This document shows positions 31,376 to 39,911 of a stretch of 45,473 nucleotides of DNA, piece by piece; the stretch's first letter is position 1, and each line of letters opens with the position of its first letter. Below the pieces are notes generated by a model. It had not been told where the DNA came from and did not search any database. It saw nothing but the letters and a program-made list of their open reading frames with translations. The DNA is from Clostridia bacterium (GTDB lineage Bacteria > Bacillota > Clostridia > Christensenellales > Borkfalkiaceae): positions 1-45,473 of the forward strand of contig JAFWBP010000008.1 in the NCBI GenBank assembly GCA_017507045.1, in the 5' to 3' direction. Position numbers and translations under genes: made by a program.

Positions 31376-32439
31376 TCTTCTTCCTCCGAATCGTGCAGCT
31401 TTACGCGGCTCGCAACCGATTTGCGGTTATCTTCGGTGATGGCGGCGTAGTGCTTGCGCGTGGTGTTCACGTCGCGATGGCCCAAAACGTCGGCAACGAT
31501 GTAGATATCGCCCGTTTCGCGGTATAGCGCCGTGCCGTAAGTGGAGCGAAGTTTGTGGGGGGTGATGTGCTTTAAGGGAGTAACGATGGAAGCGTACTTT
31601 TTTACGAGATTCTCCACCGCGCGCACCGTAATGCGCTTATACTGCATGGAAAGAAAGAGGGCAGGTTCTTTTTCAAAAGAGGGCACGCGCGGATCGCCTT
31701 TTTTCTGCTCGATATACGCCTCCAGCGCGGCGGCAACTTCCTCTGAAAAATAGAGAATCGCCTTATTCCCACCCTTACGGGTTACGATAAAAGAGTTTGC
31801 CGAAAAATCAATGCTATCGTAATTGAGCCCAACGAGCTCGGAAATACGAATTCCCGTGCCGAGAAAGAGGGTAAGAATGGCGCAATCGCGAATCTTCGTG
31901 CGTGCGTGATAGCCTTCCATATGGCGAGAGATGCCTTTGCCAAGCTCCGCCGTATCGAGAAGCTCGGAAACTTCATCGCGCTCCAAGCGAACGATCTCTT
32001 TTTCGTGCAGCTTGGGCGTGGAAACCTTTGCCGTGTTGTTCACGGAAATAAGCCCTTTGTTGAAAAAATACTTAAAGAGGGAACGCACCGTTGAGAGCTT
32101 GCGCGCCTTGGCACGCTCATCGCAGGAAAGGCTCTTTTCACCGAATCGGTAATGGGAGAGATAGGAGAGGAATATCTCGATATCGGTATCCGAAACTTCC
32201 TCGAGATGCTCCAGCGTGATATCGTGAGCGCTCTCCAGCTTTCTGAATTTCTTCTTTAAGAGGAAATCGAAGAAGATGCGAAGATCGTACGCATAATTAA
32301 GGCGCGTGAGCGTGCTCGTGCGTTGCTCTACGCCGCGGAAATAATCCTCGCAGAAATAGGGCAACTCATCCGTAAGCTCGTAGATCTTATCGAGATTGCG
32401 AATATTCCGTTCTTGATAGTAATCGCCGTTCTTTTTCAT
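31372..32439 (-). CDS. xerS: XerS-like tyrosine recombinase
   Basis: Tyrosine recombinases cut and rejoin DNA through a 3'-phosphotyrosine. All catalytic residues are present: Arg198 (GTGIRISEL), Lys222 (TRKGG), His295 and Arg298 (TPHKLR), His321 (LGHRD) and Tyr331. At 355 residues it is longer than XerC/XerD (about 300) and close to the 356-residue XerS of streptococci and lactococci. Its N-terminal layout (LPYFCEDYFRGV... then ITLEHLEEVSDTDIEIFL) resembles XerS more than XerC/D. XerS works alone on a dif site next to its gene; a dif-like inverted repeat lies about 105 bases upstream here. A phage or ICE integrase is the alternative, but no such genes surround it. A consensus promoter ends 9 bases before the ATG, and no ribosome site is seen. 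Confidence 0.88.
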   Translation of the reverse strand: MKKNGDYYQERNIRNLDKIYELTDELPYFCEDYFRGVEQRTSTLTRLNYAYDLRIFFDFLLKKKFRKLESAHDITLEHLEEVSDTDIEIFLSYLSHYRFGEKSLSCDERAKARKLSTVRSLFKYFFNKGLISVNNTAKVSTPKLHEKEIVRLERDEVSELLDTAELGKGISRHMEGYHARTKIRDCAILTLFLGTGIRISELVGLNYDSIDFSANSFIVTRKGGNKAILYFSEEVAAALEAYIEQKKGDPRVPSFEKEPALFLSMQYKRITVRAVENLVKKYASIVTPLKHITPHKLRSTYGTALYRETGDIYIVADVLGHRDVNTTRKHYAAITEDNRKSVASRVKLHDSEEEE

Positions 32440-32448
32440 AGCAAAACG

Positions 32449-32477
32449 ATTATAACACGAAATGGGAAAAATGTCAA
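32449..32477 (-). promoter_or_regulatory. Consensus vegetative promoter of the recombinase-hflX operon
   Basis: On the minus strand TTGACA (32472-32477) and TATAAT (32449-32454) are spaced by exactly 17 bases, a perfect consensus. The ATG is 9 bases beyond the -10 box, giving a leader of 2-3 nt. Confidence 0.9.
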
Positions 32478-32544
32478 TTTTACGAAGAGTTGTAGGGGAA
32501 ATATTTTGGAGAATATCGGGAATTTAGCACGCAGGGGATATATC

Positions 32545-32580
32545 TAACTATTCGCAAAACACCGCTTTTACGAATAGTTA
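32545..32580. other. dif-like recombination core site
   Basis: The left arm TAACTATTCGCAAAA (32545-32559) and right arm TTTTACGAATAGTTA (32566-32580) are inverted repeats identical at 14 of 15 positions around a 6-base centre, CACCGC. This geometry equals that of Xer/dif core sites: two 11-15 bp arms, inner AAAA/TTTT, and a 6-8 bp centre. It lies 68 bases upstream of the recombinase promoter. Hairpin formation as RNA is possible, but no T tract or adjacent gene end explains it as a terminator. Confidence 0.6.
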
Positions 32581-32762
32581 TGGATAAAAAGGGGGTCAAA
32601 TACGCTTTTTTCCGCTGTTTTTGGAGAAATTCTGCAATTTCCGATATTTTTATGCTCTCCGATTTCCGCTCATCGTATTCTGATGTTTGTTGGAAGAAAA
32701 TTTCTTGAAATTCGATTTCCGATGAGAAATTGCTCGTGTAATTGCCCGTGTACGAACGGTTA
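32581..32762. other. Gene-free AT-rich stretch beside the dif-like site
   Basis: No reading frame with a ribosome site or recognisable protein was seen. Several short purine- or T-rich runs occur (for example 32585-32596 and 32688-32716). The stretch may hold further binding sites for the recombinase, but I cannot point to one. Confidence 0.4.
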
Positions 32763-32803
32763 AAAATTACTATGCCACACATAGCTATTATGTGTGGCAT
32801 AGT
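32763..32803 (-). terminator. Rho-independent terminator of the GH13 gene
   Basis: ACTATGCCACACATA (32769-32783) and TATGTGTGGCATAGT (32789-32803) are perfect 15-bp arms with a 5-base loop. On the minus strand AATTTTTA follows. It lies 2 bases beyond the stop codon of the GH13 gene and thus ends the glg transcript. One arm resembles the repeat at 22131-22152. Confidence 0.85.
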
Positions 32804-32804
32804 A

Positions 32805-34631
32805 TTATTGTTTTATTAAAATTCCGTAAGAATACGCGGGTAGCGTGAACGGCGCTTTCAGCGTTTTTTTGCCAATCAACTCGAAATAAGTTCCTTCCGC
32901 TTTTAAGGTATAGGTTACCGAAGAATTGTTGCACCAAATTACGGCGGTCTGCGATTTCTTTCTGCGCTCGAATACAAGGCAGGCGGCATCGGCAAAAAGC
33001 TGGCGGTAATCGCCATCCTTAAAAACTTCCGGTACGATTTTTGTGCGGATCTCTCCCAGCCTTACGAAAAAGGCGCGCAACGATTCATCAATATCGTTCC
33101 AAGGGAAGCAGGCACGGCAGAACGGATCCATATACCCTTCAACACCAACCTCATCGCCGTAAAAAAGGCAGGGAACGCCCGGCAACGTGTATTGCAAGGT
33201 GGCTGCCATGCGCAGCTTTGTTTTCGCCAGAGCACGCTCTTCTTCCGACATTTTCTCGATAGACATTTCCTCTTTGGTTGCAAGCTCTTTTCCGCCGAGC
33301 ACAGTGAGAATACGCGGAGTATCGTGCGTGGAGAGGCTGTTCATAAGGCAATCCACTACCGCCTTCGGATAGTTATCAAGGAGCATAGCAATCGTTTCCA
33401 ATAGCTGCGCGGTGCTGCCCGTTCTCACGAAGTTGATGATCGCATCCTTGAGCGGATAGTTCATCACAGAATCGAGTTCGTAACCCTGCAGATACTGCCT
33501 GCGTACCTCGTAGGAAATTTTATTGGAAGCATCTTCCCAAACTTCGCCGATAATGAGCGCTTCGGGGTTTTTCTCCTTCACGGCAGCGCGCAAGCCTTGT
33601 AAAAAGGAGCCGGGGAGTTCATCGGCTACATCCAGCCGATAGCCGCTTGCACCGCGGCCGAGCCACGTTTTGAGCACGCCGTTTTCGCCGAAAATGAATT
33701 CCTGATAGGAAGGCTCCTGCTCGTTGATGGCAGGAAGGGTTTCTATTCCCCACCAGCTTTCGTAGGAATCGGGAAAACTGCGGAAGGTATACCAATTGGA
33801 ATACGGGGAATTTTTCGATTGATAGGCACCGAGGCTTTCGTAGCGGCCGTACTTATTGAAATATCTGCTATCCTCGCCGGTGTGGTTGAACACGCCGTCT
33901 AACACGATGCGTATGCCTTTTTTAGCCCCTTCTTTGCATAGCGCCGAGAAATCCTCCTCCGTGCCGAGCAAAGCGTCTATCTTCATGTAATCGCCCGTAT
34001 CGTAGCGGTGGTTGGAATATGCCTCGAAGATGGGATTGAGATAGATGGTACTTACCGATAGCTCTGCAAGATATTCGAGCTTGGAGCATATCCCGTTTAG
34101 GTTTCCGCCGAAGAAATCGTTATTGAGCACTTTTCCGAATTGGTTGGGGCGAAAGGTGGGCTGGCCGCCCCAATCGCTCCTTAAAATTTTGTGCGGTGCG
34201 ATCGGGTAATCGCCCTCTTTTGCAAAGCGATCGGGGAAAATTTGATACATCACGCCGCCCTTGAACCATTCAGGCGTGGTAAACGCTTCATCGAATACGG
34301 TAACCTGCCAGCTCTCCGGTTTTTTGCAAATTTCGGCGCGACGCAATCTTCCCCGCCCGAGGCATGTGCCGTTCTCCAAGGTAAAGTAATAGAAAAACAG
34401 CCCTACTTCGTGAAAGCGAAGCGTGAGAGAAAAGCAATCGCCTGTTTTTTGCATCGGAAAGGTGTGGGTTTCACCCTCATCCGTGTAAAAGACGAGTGAA
34501 CATGCTTCAGCGGAGAAGTTGCCTTCTCCGCTTTCGTAGCAGTATAAGCGAAAGGTGATCTCGCTTCCGCGGGCGATCGCGCCGCGCTGCGATCTGCACC
34601 GCTCGTCGAGTGGATCGAAATAGAAATTCAT
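32805..34631 (-). CDS. GH13 alpha-glucan hydrolase (neopullulanase-like)
   Basis: This 608-residue enzyme is predicted to hydrolyse alpha-1,4 (and possibly alpha-1,6) links of maltodextrins or glycogen. No signal peptide is seen, so it is cytoplasmic. An N-terminal beta domain (residues 1-105) precedes the TIM barrel with D-G-V-F-N-H near 245-250, nucleophile Asp334 (GYRLDVADE), acid/base Glu363 (IIGEVWED) and H-D at 436-437. The N-terminal domain and V-M-Y-Q-I-F-P-D-R-F are typical of the cyclomaltodextrinase/neopullulanase group. It lies one base after glgP and should release maltose or glucose from the limit dextrins that GlgP leaves. Confidence 0.9.
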   Translation of the reverse strand: MNFYFDPLDERCRSQRGAIARGSEITFRLYCYESGEGNFSAEACSLVFYTDEGETHTFPMQKTGDCFSLTLRFHEVGLFFYYFTLENGTCLGRGRLRRAEICKKPESWQVTVFDEAFTTPEWFKGGVMYQIFPDRFAKEGDYPIAPHKILRSDWGGQPTFRPNQFGKVLNNDFFGGNLNGICSKLEYLAELSVSTIYLNPIFEAYSNHRYDTGDYMKIDALLGTEEDFSALCKEGAKKGIRIVLDGVFNHTGEDSRYFNKYGRYESLGAYQSKNSPYSNWYTFRSFPDSYESWWGIETLPAINEQEPSYQEFIFGENGVLKTWLGRGASGYRLDVADELPGSFLQGLRAAVKEKNPEALIIGEVWEDASNKISYEVRRQYLQGYELDSVMNYPLKDAIINFVRTGSTAQLLETIAMLLDNYPKAVVDCLMNSLSTHDTPRILTVLGGKELATKEEMSIEKMSEEERALAKTKLRMAATLQYTLPGVPCLFYGDEVGVEGYMDPFCRACFPWNDIDESLRAFFVRLGEIRTKIVPEVFKDGDYRQLFADAACLVFERRKKSQTAVIWCNNSSVTYTLKAEGTYFELIGKKTLKAPFTLPAYSYGILIKQ

Positions 34632-34632
34632 G

Positions 34633-37059
34633 TTACTTTACGGGCTTGAGATTCCAGATATTCGCTGCGTAATCGCGAATGCTGCGATCGGCGGCAAAGT
34701 ATCCCGCGGAAGCGATATTCATGAGCGATTTCCTGTTCCATGCCTGCTTATCGGTGCGGTACAGCGTGGAGAGCGCCTCCTGCGTGCGCGCGTACGATTC
34801 GTAATCGGCAAGGCACATGTAGGGATCGGCAATGCGGCCGCTGCGAAGCAGATAGTTTGCGATCTCGGCAAACGAACAGCCGTTGAAGCCGACGATAAGC
34901 GATTCGATGATCTTGCGAATGTTGGGATTCTGATTATAATATTCGCTCGAATTATAGCCGCGGTTCCAGATCTCGGCAACTTCTTCCGCCTTGAGTCCGA
35001 AGATAAAGATATTATCTTCGCCCACGTGCTCTGCCATTTCAACGTTTGCACCGTCTAATGTGCCGATCGTGAGCGCGCCGTTGATCATGAACTTCATATT
35101 ACCCGTGCCGCTCGCTTCCTTCCCTGCAAGGGAGATCTGCTCGGAGATCTCGGATGCCGGCATAAGCATTTCAGACATCGTTACGTTATAGTTCTCCATA
35201 TACACGACGTTGAGCTTTTCGTTGATCTTGGGGTTCTTTTTGATATCCTCGGCGAGGAAGCAGATGAGCTTCATGATCTGCTTTGCCATTTCGTAACCGG
35301 CGGCAGCTTTCGCACCGAAGATGTACGTTTTGGGCAGAATATCGAGATCGGGATTCTCTCTGAGTGCGTTATAATCGCCGATGATGTGCAGCACGTTGAG
35401 GAGCTGGCGCTTATATTCGTGCATACGCTTTGCCTGCACATCGAACACGGTGTTCGGATCAATGATGATCCCCTGCGCCTTCTTTGCGTACGTTGCAAAC
35501 TGCTCTTTTTTGATGCGCTTTATTTCATCGAGGCGGGCAAGCACTCCCCTATCATCTGCAAACTTTTTGAACCCCTCCAAAAGGCTTGCATCCTTTGCGT
35601 AGCCTGCGCCGATGCACTCATCGAGGAGAGCGCACAGCTCGGGGTTAGATTGGTTGAGCCAGCGTCTGTGTGCAATACCGTTGGTAACGTTCGTGAACTT
35701 CTCCGGCGTATATTCGTAGAAATCGCGGAAAATGCTATCCTTAATGATATCGCTGTGCAATGAGGAAACGCCGTTTACGGAGTGCGAGCCGTGCACGCAG
35801 AGATTCGCCATGCGCACCGTGTTGTGCGCGAGGATCGCCATATGCGAGATCTTACCCCAGTTGCCGGGATAGCGGTTCCAAAGATCCTCACAGAAGCGGC
35901 GGTTGATCTCCTTGAGAATGTTGTAAATACGGGGAATTTTGCGCGCAATGAGCCCTTCATCCCACGTTTCGAGCGCCTCGGCAAGTACCGTGTGATTGGT
36001 GTATGCACAGGTGGCGGTGGTAATCTTCCACGCAGTATCCCAATCGTAGCAGTTCTCATCCATGAGAATACGCATGAGCTCGGGAATGGCGAGCGCAGGA
36101 TGCGTATCGTTGATGTGAATGGCCGCCATCTCCGGCAAAAGGTCGAGCGAGCCGTAGCGGCGCTTGTGATCGGAAACGATGCACTGCAGCGAGGCTGAAA
36201 CCAAGAAATACTGCTGCTGAAGGCGGAGCGATTTTCCCTCGCTGTGGTTATCGGAGGGATAGAGCACCTTGGAGATGAGCTGCGCATCACTATCGTCGCG
36301 CATGACGGCCTCGTAGTTCCCCTGCGAGAACGCCTGCATATCGAAGGTTTGCAGTGCGCGGGAGCGCCACAGGCGGAGCACGCTGACTGCTTCGGAATTT
36401 GCGCCCGCAACCATCATATCGTAGGCAACCGCCTCGATCTCTTTCGCGTTGTGGTACACGATCTCAATGCCGTGATCCGTCCAGATCTCTTCCACGTTGC
36501 CATCGAAACGGACGGTGAAGTGCATATCGCTGCGCTGATTCAGCCACGCCTCTCCGCCGGGAAGCCACACATCGGGCAACTCGATCTGCCAACCGTCTAT
36601 GATCTTCTGCTTGAAGAGGCCGTACTGATAGCAGATGGAAAAGCCCATAGCGGGATAGTTCTGGGTGGCAAGCCCATCCAAGAAACAGGCGGCGAGGCGT
36701 CCGAGTCCCCCATTTCCAAGCCCTGCATCGGGCTCTTCCTCGTAAAGATCCTCGAGCGTGAGCTTATACGATTTGAGCGCACCCGAAAGCGCCTTTCCGA
36801 TGCCGAGATTATACACGCTGTTTTTGAGCGAACGCCCCATCAAAAATTCCATGCAGAGGTAGTAAACGCGCTTTGCACGCGCCTTCTTCACCTTTACGTG
36901 GTAGCGCTGGCGCTTTTCGAGCATGATATCGCGCACGCTCAAAACGACGGCCTTATAAATCTGTTCGCGCGTAGCCTCCTTGGGCGTTACGCCGAAATAG
37001 CGCGAGAGTTTGCCTGCTATGAGGCGTTCTGCAGCCTGTTCCGTGAGTTTTGTTTCCAT
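34633..37059 (-). CDS. glgP: Glycogen/maltodextrin phosphorylase
   Basis: GlgP removes terminal glucose from alpha-1,4-glucans as glucose 1-phosphate with pyridoxal phosphate. The 808-residue protein is full length and contains E-F-L-M-G-R-S-L (71-78), G-L-G-N-G-G-L-G-R-L-A-A (113-124), and the PLP lysine at residue 656 in G-T-G-N-M-K-F-M-I-N-G-A-L-T. No N-terminal phosphorylation site as in muscle enzymes is seen. GGAG lies about 13 bases before the ATG, a wide spacing. It is followed immediately by the GH13 gene and preceded by glgA with a gap of about 125 bases. Confidence 0.96.
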   Translation of the reverse strand: METKLTEQAAERLIAGKLSRYFGVTPKEATREQIYKAVVLSVRDIMLEKRQRYHVKVKKARAKRVYYLCMEFLMGRSLKNSVYNLGIGKALSGALKSYKLTLEDLYEEEPDAGLGNGGLGRLAACFLDGLATQNYPAMGFSICYQYGLFKQKIIDGWQIELPDVWLPGGEAWLNQRSDMHFTVRFDGNVEEIWTDHGIEIVYHNAKEIEAVAYDMMVAGANSEAVSVLRLWRSRALQTFDMQAFSQGNYEAVMRDDSDAQLISKVLYPSDNHSEGKSLRLQQQYFLVSASLQCIVSDHKRRYGSLDLLPEMAAIHINDTHPALAIPELMRILMDENCYDWDTAWKITTATCAYTNHTVLAEALETWDEGLIARKIPRIYNILKEINRRFCEDLWNRYPGNWGKISHMAILAHNTVRMANLCVHGSHSVNGVSSLHSDIIKDSIFRDFYEYTPEKFTNVTNGIAHRRWLNQSNPELCALLDECIGAGYAKDASLLEGFKKFADDRGVLARLDEIKRIKKEQFATYAKKAQGIIIDPNTVFDVQAKRMHEYKRQLLNVLHIIGDYNALRENPDLDILPKTYIFGAKAAAGYEMAKQIMKLICFLAEDIKKNPKINEKLNVVYMENYNVTMSEMLMPASEISEQISLAGKEASGTGNMKFMINGALTIGTLDGANVEMAEHVGEDNIFIFGLKAEEVAEIWNRGYNSSEYYNQNPNIRKIIESLIVGFNGCSFAEIANYLLRSGRIADPYMCLADYESYARTQEALSTLYRTDKQAWNRKSLMNIASAGYFAADRSIRDYAANIWNLKPVK

Positions 37060-37184
37060 TTTTTGTTATTTTCTCCAAAAAGTTCGTATACATGCGGACA
37101 TTTCTCCCCGATGGAGAGAAATGCCGAAAATGTTTGTTCATTTGTACCGAACGGGTTAACGCTCGGCTTTTTCCGTACCCCTTT

Positions 37185-38723
37185 TTACTTCATTGCGCGC
37201 TCATAGAGCTCTTCGTAGTTTTTAGCGGAGGCGGACCAAGTGAAATCGGTTTCCATTGCTTTCTTCACGAGGTTTGCCCACGCGCCGCTACGGTACACGC
37301 TCAGCGCCTCGTTGATGACGTACAGCATATCATAGGCATTGTATTCTCGGAAGGTGAAGCCGTTTCCGCCTGCGCCGTACGGCTTGATGCTATCGCGAAG
37401 CCCACCCGTTTCGCGCACGATGGCAACCGTGCCGTAACGCGATGCAATCATCTGCGAAAGCCCGCAAGGTTCGCTCTTGGAAGGCATGAGGAAGAGATCG
37501 GCACCCGAATAGATCTTGCGAGAAAGATCGGAATTGAAGGTGATCACCGAAACGGCTTTCCCCTGATAGCGGCGCGCCAGATCTGCAAAGTAGTTCTCGT
37601 ATTCGGAATCTCCCGTGCCGAGAAGGACGAATTGCACATCGTTTCTCAAAACCTGCTCGATCACTTCCTTCACGAGATCAAGCCCCTTGTGGGAAACGAG
37701 GCGGGAGATCATTGCAATGATGGGCGTTTCTGCCTTTACGGGCAGGCCGAGCATCTTCTGCAATTCCTCTTTGCACACCGCCTTGCCGCTTACATCGGAG
37801 GCATTGTAATTTTGAAAGAGCGCCTTATCCGTTGCAGGGTTATAATAATCGGGATCAATGCCGTTGAGAATGCCCGTTAGCTTGCTTTCGTTGCGGCGAA
37901 TGATTTGATCGAGACCGTGCGAATAGAAAGGCGTTTTGATCTCCTCCGAGTAGGAAGGAGAAACGGTAGAGAACGCCTCGCAACACTCGATCGCACCCTT
38001 CATGAGGTTGATGCAACGATCGTACTCCACAAGATTCTTATAGCTATACGAGATGCCAAACAGATCTTCGAGCACATCGAGCGAATACTTGCCCTGATAT
38101 TCGATGTTGTGAATGGTGAATACGGCGCGAATGAACTGATACTCGGGGCGTTGGCAATAGCTCGTTTTGAGATAGAGCGCCGCAAGTGCCGCCTGCCAAT
38201 CGTGGCAATGCAGAACATCCGGATAGAAACCGATAAAGTTGAGAATTTCCATTACGCCACGGCAGAAGAAGGCGAAGCGTTCGCCGTCGTCGTAGTAGCC
38301 GTAGCACCCGGGTCGCTTGAAATAATATTCGTTATCTACGAAATAGTATGTTACGTTATTCGCTTTATACTCAAAGATGCCGCAATACTGGTTTCTCCAA
38401 GAGAGCGGAACGAAAATATTGCCGATGAAGCGGAACTCCTTGCGGTATTCCTTGCGGATATCCTGATAGAGCGGAATGATCACGCGAACATCGTAGCTTT
38501 CATCTGTAGCCAACGCCTTAGAGAGGGAGCCGATCACTTCGGCAAGGCCGCCCGTTGCGATAAAGGGTGCGGCCTCGGAAGCCACGAAAAGGTACTTCTT
38601 TTTCGGTTCAACGGCGATTTCGCACGTTTTGCACTCCTCTTGGGATACGGGCGTTTCCACAACTTCGATGGGCGCTGCCACCTTCTTTTTTGCGGATTTT
38701 TTTACCGTTTTCGTTGTTGCCAT
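37185..38723 (-). CDS. glgA: Glycogen synthase (ADP-glucose)
   Basis: GlgA transfers glucose from ADP-glucose to the growing alpha-1,4 chain. The GT5 catalytic region begins near residue 43 (K-K-Y-L-F-V-A-S-E-A-A-P-F) and contains H-D-W-Q-A-A-L near 180, H-N-I-E-Y-Q-G, and P-S-K-S-E-P-C-G-L-S-Q near 415-425. The usual K-T-G-G-L reads A-T-G-G-L here, a variant also met in other Firmicutes. The first ~42 residues are an unusual tail: a Lys/Ala/Thr-rich stretch (KSAKKKVAAP) followed by two Cys. The total of 512 residues exceeds the common 477-485. AAGGAG lies 7 bases before the ATG. Confidence 0.95.
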   Translation of the reverse strand: MATTKTVKKSAKKKVAAPIEVVETPVSQEECKTCEIAVEPKKKYLFVASEAAPFIATGGLAEVIGSLSKALATDESYDVRVIIPLYQDIRKEYRKEFRFIGNIFVPLSWRNQYCGIFEYKANNVTYYFVDNEYYFKRPGCYGYYDDGERFAFFCRGVMEILNFIGFYPDVLHCHDWQAALAALYLKTSYCQRPEYQFIRAVFTIHNIEYQGKYSLDVLEDLFGISYSYKNLVEYDRCINLMKGAIECCEAFSTVSPSYSEEIKTPFYSHGLDQIIRRNESKLTGILNGIDPDYYNPATDKALFQNYNASDVSGKAVCKEELQKMLGLPVKAETPIIAMISRLVSHKGLDLVKEVIEQVLRNDVQFVLLGTGDSEYENYFADLARRYQGKAVSVITFNSDLSRKIYSGADLFLMPSKSEPCGLSQMIASRYGTVAIVRETGGLRDSIKPYGAGGNGFTFREYNAYDMLYVINEALSVYRSGAWANLVKKAMETDFTWSASAKNYEELYERAMK

Positions 38724-38786
38724 GAAAATCTCCTTGTGGGCGCAAACCCTCGAATTTCTTTTTTGCAGGCTTCGCTACGCAAGCGA

Positions 38787-39908
38787 TTACAGCATGCGCC
38801 CCTTCGATACAAAGTACGGAAGCTCCGCACAGCCGGCAAGCGTGCGGCGATCGCGAATGACTACGTTCTTATCGGTGATCACGCTCTCGAGCTTCACGTT
38901 TTCGCCGATCACAGTATCCTGCATGAGAACGCAGTTCTTCACCTGCGTACCCTTTCCAATCTTTACGCCGCGGAAGAGAATGCAATTCTCTACCGTTCCT
39001 TCGATCACGCAGCCATCGGAAATGAGGGAATCCTTCACAACTGCTCCCGTAAGATACTTGGAGGGTGCACTGTCACGTACCTTTGTGTAGATATCACGGG
39101 CACCGAACAGCTCCTCGCGTACGGGCTTATTCAAAAGCTCCATGCTGTGCTTGTAGTAATCCTGAAGGGAATCCACCGCAGCGTAGTAGCCCTTGAATTC
39201 GTAGCCGTAGATCTTGAGGGTGTTCACCTTCTTGGCGAGAATATCTCTGCCGAAGCTGGAAAATCCCCTCTGCACGGCGCTTTGAATGGTGTTGATCAGG
39301 AACTCACGGCTCATGATCATAATATTGATGTAAAGGTTGTATTTCTTGCCCTTTTTGAGATCGCTCGGGTTGATCTTAAGCCCCGTGATCCTGCCCTCTT
39401 GATCGGGCTGGAGGGTGATAAAGTAGCTGGATTCGCTGGGCTCCTTCTCCTCGTGGTAGACCATCGTGATATCAGCGCCCTTCTCCTCGTGGTAGTTCAC
39501 GATGTCGCCGATATTCATGTGCGCGATGCCATCGCAATCGGAAATAACGACGTAATCCTCGTTCCTGTGGCGCAAGAAGCTCGTGATGCCCATGAGCGCC
39601 TCGAGGCGGGTGGAATACGGCTTATCCGTTTCGTTGGAATAGGGCGGAAGCAGAATGATGCCGCCATCCTTTCTGGCGAGATCCCAATCCTTACCGCTGC
39701 CGAGGTGATCGATGAGCGATTGATAGTTGTTTTTCGTTACGATACCCACCGTCGTAATGCCGGAATTGACCATATTCGAAAGCGCAAAGTCAATGAGGCG
39801 GTATCTGCCCCCGAAGGGTACGGATGCCATCGTGCGGTGACTGGATATCTCAGGGATATTTTCGTCGTGAATGTTGGAAAAAATAACGCCTACGGTAGAA
39901 CGTGCCAT
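38787..39908 (-). CDS. glgD: Glucose-1-phosphate adenylyltransferase regulatory subunit GlgD
   Basis: GlgD pairs with GlgC in Firmicutes and raises the activity of the ADP-glucose pyrophosphorylase. The 373-residue protein has the nucleotidyltransferase fold with F-G-G-R-Y-R-L-I-D-F-A-L-S-N near 33-46 and a left-handed beta-helix at the C-terminus (V-E-N-C-I-L-F-R-G-V). The N-terminal G-G-x-G-x-R-L loop of active GlgC is replaced by G-V-I-F-S-N-I-H-D, which fits a non-catalytic subunit. AAGGGGG precedes the ATG. It follows glgC by 3 bases. Confidence 0.96.
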   Translation of the reverse strand: MARSTVGVIFSNIHDENIPEISSHRTMASVPFGGRYRLIDFALSNMVNSGITTVGIVTKNNYQSLIDHLGSGKDWDLARKDGGIILLPPYSNETDKPYSTRLEALMGITSFLRHRNEDYVVISDCDGIAHMNIGDIVNYHEEKGADITMVYHEEKEPSESSYFITLQPDQEGRITGLKINPSDLKKGKKYNLYINIMIMSREFLINTIQSAVQRGFSSFGRDILAKKVNTLKIYGYEFKGYYAAVDSLQDYYKHSMELLNKPVREELFGARDIYTKVRDSAPSKYLTGAVVKDSLISDGCVIEGTVENCILFRGVKIGKGTQVKNCVLMQDTVIGENVKLESVITDKNVVIRDRRTLAGCAELPYFVSKGRML

Positions 39909-39911
39909 TTT

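Noticed and set aside
32480..32800. Minus-strand open frame of 106 codons beside the dif-like site
   Set aside because: Its start codon lies within the terminator stem of the GH13 gene, it has no ribosome site, it crosses the dif-like repeat, and the protein resembles nothing known.
32769..32803. Second recombination site formed by the 15-bp palindrome
   Set aside because: A T tract on the minus strand directly after the GH13 stop codon makes a terminator the simpler explanation; the 5-base centre is also less typical of Xer sites.
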